A stretch of 5,342 bases of DNA, from the NCBI GenBank assembly GCA_015489255.1, contig WGAD01000177.1:1-5342 (forward strand), in the 5' to 3' direction. The stretch is from Anaerolineales bacterium (lineage in GTDB: Bacteria > Chloroflexota > Anaerolineae > Anaerolineales > Villigracilaceae). Of the stretch, positions 1 to 4,745 are shown one piece after another; the first letter of the stretch is position 1; the number at the start of each line of letters is the position of its first letter. The position numbers were made by a program, and so were the translations under genes. The notes under the pieces are model-generated. The model was not told where the DNA came from and ran no database searches. It was given only the letters and a program-made list of their open reading frames with translations.

Positions 1-339
1 GCCTTCTTCCACCGTCTGCTGACGATCGGACCGGTGCACTTCTCCGACTGGCTGGACCTGGGCGCCCTGCTGCTTGCCGGCCTGGCGCTGGGTTTCGGCT
101 GGCGGCATCTGCGTCCCGATGCGCGCATTTATGCGCTGGCAACGCTGTTGCTCCTCTTCACCCGTGGCGCCACCCCTCACCTGCTGGATAGCTTCAGCCG
201 CTATGCTCTCACCCTGACGCCGCTCTGGCTGCTGATGCATCGGCTGTCGCCTCGCTGGCAAATGGCGCTTGGTCTGGCGGGAGGGGTGTTGCAAACATTC
301 TTCTTGCTCGCGTTTTTTCGGGGCGCCTGGGTCGCCTGA
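1..339 (+). CDS. C-terminal fragment of a multi-pass membrane protein, possibly a PIG-V/GT39-like glycosyltransferase
   Basis: The frame is open from the first base and ends at TGA 337-339, so 112 C-terminal residues are seen and the start lies outside the window. The fragment has about four hydrophobic segments (roughly residues 17-34, 42-54, 68-79 and 88-106) separated by short loops rich in Arg and His, as expected of an integral membrane protein. The stretch SFSRYALTLTPLW (residues 64-76), followed by a final membrane helix ending in FFRGAWVA, resembles the C-terminal end of PIG-V-like mannosyltransferases and other polyprenyl-sugar-dependent GT-C enzymes, where an R-Y/F motif precedes a late helix. 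That assignment is by resemblance only: the catalytic N-terminal loop of a GT-C enzyme is not in view. It is convergent with the gamma-glutamyltransferase-family gene, with 6 bases between the two stop codons and no room for a separate terminator. Being a membrane protein is well supported; the enzyme class is tentative. Confidence 0.7.
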   Translation, partial: AFFHRLLTIGPVHFSDWLDLGALLLAGLALGFGWRHLRPDARIYALATLLLLFTRGATPHLLDSFSRYALTLTPLWLLMHRLSPRWQMALGLAGGVLQTFFLLAFFRGAWVA

Positions 340-345
340 CCGTTT

Positions 346-2223
346 TCACTTGCCGGCAGCCGTCGTCTCCTCGCGCGGATCGGCCCCGGCGTACAAACGG
401 CCATCCGGGCCGACGACGATCGCGCCCACTGCGCCAAAGCGTTTGTCCCAAACCGGGTCTTCAATCGGGGTGTAGCCCATCGCAGCCAGCTCGTCCGCCA
501 CTTCCGCGTACAAATCGGCTTCCAGGCGAATACCGCCCGGGGTCGCTTCGTGCGGGTAGAAAGATGAAGGCGCCGAAACGGAATAGAAGCGTGGCGCAGA
601 AATGGCTTCCTGCACATCCATGCCGAAGACCGCCATGTTCAGAAAGACCTGCACCAGCGCCTGTGATTGCATATCGCCGCCCGGCGTGCTGTACGCCATC
701 CAGAACTGACCATCTTTGAACACGACCACTGCATGCGGTGTAATGCGCGGACGCTTGCCAGGGGCCAGGGCGTCCGGCGAGGCCGGGTCCAGGTAAAATT
801 GCTCCATGCGGGTACCCAGGTTGATGCCCGTGCCGGGCACCATGGGCGTCTTGGGAAAGTCGGAGGGCGTCATCACCAGGGCGTTGCCTTCTCCGTCCAC
901 CACCACCAGCTGACTGGTATCCTGACCTACGGCAAAGGTCATGTCCAGGCTTTCGGGCAGCCGGGCGTTTTCGCCCAGCGGCGGAACGTAGGGGGTGTAA
1001 CCGGCGATTGCGCCAGGAGGCGGCAACATGCCAAAAGCCTGCCCGGGCGTCATCTGGGCGCGCCGTTGCGCGGCGTAGTCTTTGCTCAAGAGCACGTCCA
1101 GCGGCACATCCACAAAGGCGCTGTCGCCCACGTAGGCTTCGCGGTCGGCCATCGCCAGTTCAATCGCCTGGGTGACGGTGTGGATGTATTCAGGGGAATT
1201 ATGCCCCATGCTTCGCAAGTCGATGCCTTCCAGGATCTGCAACACCAGCGGTTCCATGATGCCCTGTGACCAGGTGCCGTTGCCAAAGAAGGTATATTCG
1301 CCATACGAACCGCTGACCGGCTGCTCCCAACCGCCGCTGTAAGCGGCCAGGTCTTCCGCGGTAAACAATCCTCCCGCTTCTGCGTGAAAATCAACGATTT
1401 TGGCGGCAATTGGACCGCGGTAGAAGTAATCCCAAACGGCCTGCAGGCCGTCTTCGCGCGTTCCACCGTTCTGCAGAACCGTTTGCTCGGCGGCGGCCAT
1501 TGCCTCCCAGGTGTCGGCCAGGTCGGGGAAGGTCAGCCGTTCGTGCAGGTAAAAAGGTCGCCAAAACTGCCCTTTGAGCCAAACGCGCACGTTTTCGGGC
1601 ATCAACACGGCAAAGCCAATGCGTTCGATGGTGGACAGATCCATATTCCGGTAGATAATGGCGTGCAACGGAAAACCCTCGCGGGCAATTTGGATGGCCG
1701 GCGCGGCAACCTGAGAGAAGGACATTGTGCCGCAGTCGCTCAGCAGGCCGACAATGACATCCGGCGAAGCCGGCACCAGCTGCGCCCAGATGTTCGTGGC
1801 CGGGATGGCTTCCCAACCGCGCTCGCGGAAGGCCTCCAGGGTGGCCGCCTGCGGCGCCTTGCCGGCCCCGATGTAACTGCGCACTTCCCCGGTTTGCGCA
1901 TCGTAATACATGGCAGGCGCCACGCCAACGAAGGAGGCCGCCTCGCCATGGGTCACGTTGATTGTCAATAACGCAGCTACGGCCGCATCGCAGGCATTGC
2001 CGCCCTGCTCCAGAATGGAAACCGCCGCCTCGGTTGCCCAGGGCGTGCCGGTTACAACGGCATATTCCTCGCCAGTCACCAGCGCCCGCGGCTGACCGGT
2101 GCGGTCGGTGTACGTCATGATTTCCGGCTGTTTGGGCAAAAAGAGATACACCAGGCCCAGCAACAGCACGAGGGCCGTCAGGGCCAGGGCAAACCACTTT
2201 GCCAGACGTTTGATCTTTGTCAT
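346..2223 (-). CDS. Membrane-anchored gamma-glutamyltransferase-family Ntn-hydrolase (non-canonical substrate site)
   Basis: This 625-residue protein belongs to the gamma-glutamyltransferase (GGT) family, whose precursors cut themselves at a threonine that becomes the N-terminal nucleophile of the small subunit. A Lys/Arg-rich start (residues 1-9) is followed by one hydrophobic helix (about 9-28) without a clear cleavage site, so the enzyme probably sits outside the cell on a membrane anchor. The large-subunit hallmark GGNACDAA is at 74-81. The processing site is GQDTSQ, with Thr436 the likely nucleophile, followed by the family pattern VVVDGEGNA. Downstream are GKRPRITP (489-496), STPGGDMQSQA (512-522), FYPHEATPGG (555-564) and the C-terminal GADPRE (613-618). 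Classical GGT has an RETAP motif whose Arg binds the gamma-glutamyl carboxylate, and a Ser-Ser pair before the MTP; here these are GAGKAP (119-124) and RPRITP. It may therefore be an amidase or acylase with another substrate. ATG at 2223 is chosen over an in-frame GTG at 2229 because GGGAG lies 5 bases before the ATG but overlaps the GTG. Confidence 0.9.
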   Translation of the reverse strand: MTKIKRLAKWFALALTALVLLLGLVYLFLPKQPEIMTYTDRTGQPRALVTGEEYAVVTGTPWATEAAVSILEQGGNACDAAVAALLTINVTHGEAASFVGVAPAMYYDAQTGEVRSYIGAGKAPQAATLEAFRERGWEAIPATNIWAQLVPASPDVIVGLLSDCGTMSFSQVAAPAIQIAREGFPLHAIIYRNMDLSTIERIGFAVLMPENVRVWLKGQFWRPFYLHERLTFPDLADTWEAMAAAEQTVLQNGGTREDGLQAVWDYFYRGPIAAKIVDFHAEAGGLFTAEDLAAYSGGWEQPVSGSYGEYTFFGNGTWSQGIMEPLVLQILEGIDLRSMGHNSPEYIHTVTQAIELAMADREAYVGDSAFVDVPLDVLLSKDYAAQRRAQMTPGQAFGMLPPPGAIAGYTPYVPPLGENARLPESLDMTFAVGQDTSQLVVVDGEGNALVMTPSDFPKTPMVPGTGINLGTRMEQFYLDPASPDALAPGKRPRITPHAVVVFKDGQFWMAYSTPGGDMQSQALVQVFLNMAVFGMDVQEAISAPRFYSVSAPSSFYPHEATPGGIRLEADLYAEVADELAAMGYTPIEDPVWDKRFGAVGAIVVGPDGRLYAGADPREETTAAGK

Positions 2224-2228
2224 CGGCA

Positions 2229-2233
2229 CTCCC
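2229..2233 (-). promoter_or_regulatory. Ribosome binding site of the GGT-family gene
   Basis: On the minus strand this reads GGGAG and lies 5 bases before ATG 2223. It abuts or overlaps the alternative GTG at 2229-2227, so it decides in favour of the ATG start. Confidence 0.6.
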
Positions 2234-2270
2234 GTTCAGTGTTCATGGATCAATGATTAGATGATTGCCT

Positions 2271-2276
2271 ATTATA
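2271..2276 (-). promoter_or_regulatory. Probable -10 box of the GGT-family gene promoter
   Basis: The minus strand carries a perfect TATAAT in an AT-rich pocket of otherwise GC-rich DNA, about 48 bases before the ATG at 2223. No good -35 box is visible at 16-18 bases (the sequence there is GA-rich) and there is no TG extension. The promoter may therefore be weak or need an activator. Its position after the operon terminator (2347-2382) and before the GGT-family start fits independent transcription of that gene. Confidence 0.5.
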
Positions 2277-2286
2277 CTGGAAGTAT
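2274..2286. repeat. 13-bp palindrome overlapping the -10 box (candidate operator)
   Basis: ATACT-GGA-AGTAT is a perfect 5-bp inverted repeat with a 3-base centre. It overlaps three bases of the TATAAT at 2271-2276 and lies just upstream of it on the minus strand. A looser 17-bp dyad, CAAT...ATTG (2251-2267), lies near the expected transcription start. Such a position suits a repressor site, but a 5-bp half-site in AT-rich DNA can arise by chance. Confidence 0.25.
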
Positions 2287-2346
2287 TGCCAGCCTTCTTC
2301 ACGGGCAAGCCAAAGCGCTCAAGAAATGGTGCGCGTGTCCCCAACG

Positions 2347-2382
2347 AAAACGGCGGCTTGCACGCACTCGCACAAGCCGCCG
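2347..2382 (-). terminator. Rho-independent terminator of the suf operon
   Basis: On the minus strand the transcript reads CGGCGGCTTG (2382-2373), a 12-base loop, then CAAGCCGCCG (2360-2351). This is a perfect 10-bp GC-rich stem, followed at once by TTTT (2350-2347). It begins 26 bases after the stop of the Rieske gene and precedes the promoter of the next gene, so it marks the end of the operon. The T tract is short, so some read-through is possible. Confidence 0.8.
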
Positions 2383-2408
2383 GCCTCAGATTTTGCGCTT
2401 CATCTGTT

Positions 2409-2771
2409 TCATTTTTGCCCGTCGCGAGGCAGGCCAATCTCCAATCGTCCTGCGCGCAAGCGCACCGGGTAGGCAGGGATATCTTGCACGGCAGGCAGGC
2501 TGAGCGCCCGGCCGGTTTGCAAATCGAAATCCGCGCCGTGGTAAGGGCACGTGATGGTCAGGGATTCCGCGTCCACCTCGCCTTCTCCCAGGGGGAGTTC
2601 CTCGTGAGAACATTCATCGGCAATGGCAAAATATTGCCCGGCGATGTTGAACACGACAATCGGGCGGCCATCGATTTCCAAGAAGAGACGTTCTCCCGCC
2701 GGCAAGTCTTCCACGGCAGCGATATCTACGAAGTCGCAGTTCTCGGGTTCCAGGGTGCGGTAGGTATCCAT
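2409..2771 (-). CDS. Small Rieske-type [2Fe-2S] protein at the end of the suf operon
   Basis: This is a 120-residue, single-domain Rieske protein of the soluble ferredoxin-subunit type. The two cluster-binding boxes are clear: C54-S-H56 and C75-P-Y-H78-G, with the typical flanks (PLGEGEVD between them and FDLQTG after). The two Cys and two His would bind the [2Fe-2S] cluster. The spacing between boxes is 18 residues, at or slightly beyond the long end of the usual range. There is no signal peptide or membrane helix, so it is cytoplasmic. The start is ATG 2771, with GAGG (2782-2779) 7 bases ahead of it. A longer in-frame reading from 2840 overlaps sufU and is not needed. It begins 2 bases after the sufU stop, which points to coupled translation. 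It may be an electron carrier, or a client that receives its cluster from the neighbouring machinery; no partner oxygenase is in view. The family is certain, the role is not. Confidence 0.9.
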   Translation of the reverse strand: MDTYRTLEPENCDFVDIAAVEDLPAGERLFLEIDGRPIVVFNIAGQYFAIADECSHEELPLGEGEVDAESLTITCPYHGADFDLQTGRALSLPAVQDIPAYPVRLRAGRLEIGLPRDGQK

Positions 2772-2773
2772 AT

Positions 2774-3157
2774 TCAAGCCTCGGTTTTGTCCAGGCCGTA
2801 AACGCCGGCCTTGAGCACTTTGAAAGAGAGCAAGGCGCATTTCAGCCGCGTCGGCCCGAGTTCAATGCCCAGCAATTCCAGCAAGTCTTCTTTCGTCAAT
2901 GCGCGCACCTCGTCCAGCGGCTTGCCCTGAATAGATTCCATCAGCAAATCGGCCGCAACCTGCGAAATGGCGCACCCCTGCCCATCGAAGGCGGCAGCGC
3001 GAACGTGGCCGGTTTCGTCCAGTTGCAGCGTGATTTCAATGTGATCGCCGCAGACGGGGTTATCGTCTTCGTAAAAGATATCGTGCGGCTCCAGGTGGCC
3101 GCGAAAGAGCGGGGTTTTGAACCGCTCGACAATCATTTCACGGTACAGATCATCCAT
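2774..3157 (-). CDS. sufU: SufU/IscU-type iron-sulfur cluster assembly scaffold or sulfur-transfer protein
   Basis: The 127-residue protein belongs to the NifU N-terminal/IscU family. The start MDDLYREMI is typical of SufU. The metal ligands are present: C36 and D38 in DNPVCGD, C62 in GQGCAIS, and C107 in RLKCALLSF. In Bacillus SufU the equivalent residues bind zinc and accept sulfur from SufS. The residue before the last Cys is Lys, as in SufU, not the His of IscU. However, the segment between the second and third Cys is only 45 residues, the IscU length; it lacks the insertion of about 17 residues that Bacillus SufU has there. It is thus a compact SufU-like form. The ATG shares one base with the sufS stop (TGATG), and AAGGAG lies 11 bases upstream inside sufS, so translation is probably coupled. 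Next to sufS, and with no sufE in view, it is most likely the sulfur acceptor for SufS. Confidence 0.93.
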   Translation of the reverse strand: MDDLYREMIVERFKTPLFRGHLEPHDIFYEDDNPVCGDHIEITLQLDETGHVRAAAFDGQGCAISQVAADLLMESIQGKPLDEVRALTKEDLLELLGIELGPTRLKCALLSFKVLKAGVYGLDKTEA

Positions 3158-4380
3158 CAGCCGAAAATCTCCTTGACTTTTGCCAGCGCCTTCACCAGCC
3201 GCTCAACGTCGTCGCGCGTATTGTAGAGATAGAAGCTGGCTCGCGTGGTGGCCGGCAAATTGAAACACAGGTGCAGCGGTTGGGCGCAATGGTGCCCGGC
3301 CCGCACGGCCACCCCTTCGCCATCCAGTATCTGGGCCACGTCGTGCGGGTGCACCCCCTCTAGCACGAAAGCGATCACCCCACCGCGTTTTTCGGCCCGC
3401 GGGCCGATGATGCGCACCCCGGGCACAGCTGCTAACCGTTCCAAGGCGTAGGCCGTCAGTTCCTGTTCGTGCGCCAGGATGGCCTCCATGCCAACCGCGC
3501 GCAAATAGTCCACTGCGGCACCAAAACCAACGGCTTCGGCAATGGCCGGTGTACCGGCTTCGAACTTGTGCGGCAAATCATTGGCCCGGAAACCGTCCAG
3601 GTCTACCCGTTTGATCATATCGCCGCCGCCGAGGAAAGGCGGCATGGCCTCCAGCAAATCACGGCGACCGTACAAGGCGCCGATGCCCGTCGGCCCCAGC
3701 ATTTTGTGGGCCGAAAAGGCCAGGAAATCCACCTCCAGCGCCTGCACGTCCACCGGCAGGTGGGGCACGGATTGGGCGGCGTCCAGCAAGGTGATCGCCC
3801 CCGCTGCCCGGGCTGCCGCGATCATCTCACCGGCCGGGTTAATGGTGCCCAAAACGTTGGACATGTGGGTAAAGGCCACCAGTTTGGGTTCGCGTTCCAA
3901 CAAGCGCGCATAAGCCGCCATATCCAGCAACCCTTCGGCGGTCACCGGAATAAAGGCCAGTTCCACGCCTCGTTCCGCGGCCAACATTTGCCAGGGCACG
4001 AGGTTGGAGTGGTGCTCCATCTCGGTCAATACAATCAGATCGCCGGCCTTCAGGTTGGCGCGCGCCCAGGTGTAGGCCACCAGGTTGATGGATTCCGTGG
4101 TGTTGCGCGTAAAGATGACCTGGGCAGCCTCGGGCGCGTTGATGAAAGCGGCGATCTTTTCGCGCGCTCCTTCATAAGCTGCGGTGGCTTCTTCCGCCAG
4201 GGTATGGATGCCGCGATGAATATTCGCGTTATGACGCCGGTAAAAGGCGTCCATCGCTTCCAAAACCGCCCGCGGTTTTTGCGCTGTGGCGGTTGAATCC
4301 AGGTACGTCAGGGGCACGCCGGGGCGCACCTCGCGTGCCAGGGTGGGAAAATCTTCTCGTAAGGCTGTAAAATTTGGCAT
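3157..4380 (-). CDS. sufS: Cysteine desulfurase SufS
   Basis: This 407-residue PLP enzyme takes sulfur from L-cysteine to give alanine and a protein-bound persulfide for Fe-S cluster assembly. Its length and numbering nearly match E. coli SufS (406 residues). It has H123 in MEHHSN stacked on PLP, D200 and Q203 in LLDAAQS holding the cofactor, the Schiff-base K226 in FSAHKMLGP, and the persulfide-forming C365 in RAGHHCAQPLH. R380 in ATTRASFYLYNT would bind the substrate carboxylate. The short RAGHHCAQP loop marks the type II (SufS) group rather than IscS/NifS. ATG 4380 is chosen because residues from MPNFTALREDFP onward match the usual SufS start; an upstream extension to 4437 would overlap the preceding gene. 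It starts 5 bases after that gene's stop and overlaps sufU by one base. There is only a weak Shine-Dalgarno (AGTGAG), in keeping with translational coupling. The enzyme acts in the cytoplasm, most likely with SufU. Confidence 0.96.
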   Translation of the reverse strand: MPNFTALREDFPTLAREVRPGVPLTYLDSTATAQKPRAVLEAMDAFYRRHNANIHRGIHTLAEEATAAYEGAREKIAAFINAPEAAQVIFTRNTTESINLVAYTWARANLKAGDLIVLTEMEHHSNLVPWQMLAAERGVELAFIPVTAEGLLDMAAYARLLEREPKLVAFTHMSNVLGTINPAGEMIAAARAAGAITLLDAAQSVPHLPVDVQALEVDFLAFSAHKMLGPTGIGALYGRRDLLEAMPPFLGGGDMIKRVDLDGFRANDLPHKFEAGTPAIAEAVGFGAAVDYLRAVGMEAILAHEQELTAYALERLAAVPGVRIIGPRAEKRGGVIAFVLEGVHPHDVAQILDGEGVAVRAGHHCAQPLHLCFNLPATTRASFYLYNTRDDVERLVKALAKVKEIFG

Positions 4381-4385
4381 CGGTC

Positions 4386-4655
4386 TCACTTCTTTTCCGG
4401 TACCACGCGCACATGCTCCGATCGGACCGGAAACCACAGAATGCGGTCGGGAACCATCCAGCCGTTGGTCAAATACACATTGACCCGAAACTGAACGGCC
4501 ACCATCTTTTCATCCACCTGCACCACAACGCCTTCTACCCAGTCTCGCACACGTTCTTCGTTTTCGTTGTCGTGCTCACAATAGACTTCGACCACATCGC
4601 CGACCTCGTAGCTCTGTTCGGCTTCCGGATTACGCATGAAGCTAAATGCACTCAT
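4386..4655 (-). CDS. Small conserved-looking acidic protein in the suf operon, Tudor/SH3-like fold suspected
   Basis: This is an 89-residue protein I cannot assign to a named family. The N-terminal 15 residues look flexible. From about residue 17 there is a run of short beta-strand-like segments: VGDVVEVYCEH (18-28), a charged loop NENEERVRDW (30-39), EGVVVQVDEKMVAVQF (41-56), then NGWMVPDRILWFPV (64-77) and HVRVV (81-85). The GDxVEV opening, the WxxGxVxxVD step and the aromatic third strand recall Tudor/agenet or SH3-like barrels, which bind nucleic acid or protein tails. It has one cysteine (C26) and no zinc or Fe-S motif, and no signal or membrane segment. The start at 4655 is supported by GGGGAGG just upstream; the next in-frame ATG (4637) has no Shine-Dalgarno. 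Sitting between sufD and sufS, 5 bases from the latter, it is probably made with the SUF proteins. I recall similar proteins in Chloroflexota, but function is unknown. Confidence 0.8.
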   Translation of the reverse strand: MSAFSFMRNPEAEQSYEVGDVVEVYCEHDNENEERVRDWVEGVVVQVDEKMVAVQFRVNVYLTNGWMVPDRILWFPVRSEHVRVVPEKK

Positions 4656-4659
4656 GGGA

Positions 4660-4666
4660 CCTCCCC
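4660..4666 (-). promoter_or_regulatory. Strong ribosome binding site of the small suf-operon gene
   Basis: The minus strand reads GGGGAGG 4 bases before ATG 4655, which fixes that start. A small 5-bp dyad, CCAAA...TTTGG (4680-4665), directly abuts and shares two G bases with it, so weak occlusion of the site is possible. Confidence 0.6.
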
Positions 4667-4686
4667 AAAACGGAATTTGGAAACAA

Positions 4687-4740
4687 GCGCTGGGAGCGAC
4701 CTTTGCCTGAGCAAAGGTCGCTCCATTATACCGCCAGCGC
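4687..4740 (-). repeat. Long nested inverted repeat in the sufD-to-sufS gap (attenuator, processing hairpin or dispersed palindrome)
   Basis: A perfect 14-bp stem (4693-4706 with 4711-4724) closes on a 4-base loop. An outer 7-bp repeat, GCGCTGG (4687-4693) with CCAGCGC (4734-4740), extends it (G4693 can pair in either stem). The 10 bases 4724-4733 form a one-sided bulge. In the minus-strand transcript the 3' arm is continuous (4706-4687) and is followed by TTGTTT, so it resembles an imperfect intrinsic terminator or attenuator. It starts 6 bases after the sufD stop. It could also stabilise or separate mRNA segments, or be a copy of a genome-wide palindromic repeat. Confidence 0.75.
4725..4730 (-). 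promoter_or_regulatory. Possible internal promoter -10 box before the small gene and sufS
   Basis: A perfect TATAAT on the minus strand lies in the bulge of the palindrome, 15 bases after the sufD stop. The best -35 at 17-base spacing is CTGCCT, only three of six consensus positions and within the sufD end. If active, transcription would begin inside the 5' arm of the 14-bp stem. It may be a chance match. Confidence 0.3.
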
Positions 4741-4745
4741 AGCAT

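Noticed and set aside
667..1269. 200-residue open frame on the plus strand opposite the GGT-family gene
   Set aside because: It is His/Gly/Arg-rich antisense of conserved GGT-family sequence, with no supporting features.
1391..2197. 268-residue open frame on the minus strand within the GGT-family gene in another frame
   Set aside because: The shifted frame gives Arg/Gly/Cys-rich low-quality protein, while the overlapping frame carries clear GGT-family motifs.
2224..2229. GTG start at 2229 for the GGT-family gene
   Set aside because: The GGGAG ribosome binding site overlaps this codon but is correctly spaced for ATG 2223.
2243..2437. 64-residue minus-strand open frame in the gap between the Rieske and GGT-family genes
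   Set aside because: It overlaps the Rieske stop, the terminator hairpin and the promoter region, and has no ribosome binding site or recognisable sequence.
2265..2801. 178-residue open frame on the plus strand across the terminator and the Rieske gene
   Set aside because: Its central part is antisense to the Rieske domain and its start runs through the operon terminator, with no domain recognised.
3469..4296. 275-residue open frame on the plus strand opposite sufS
   Set aside because: It lies wholly inside sufS, has a Gly/Gln/His/Arg-rich composition typical of antisense to GC-rich coding DNA, and shows no recognisable domain.
4656..4745. Longer start at 4745 for the small suf-operon gene, adding 30 residues
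   Set aside because: The extension would be translated through the palindrome and has no Shine-Dalgarno, whereas ATG 4655 has GGGGAGG directly ahead.
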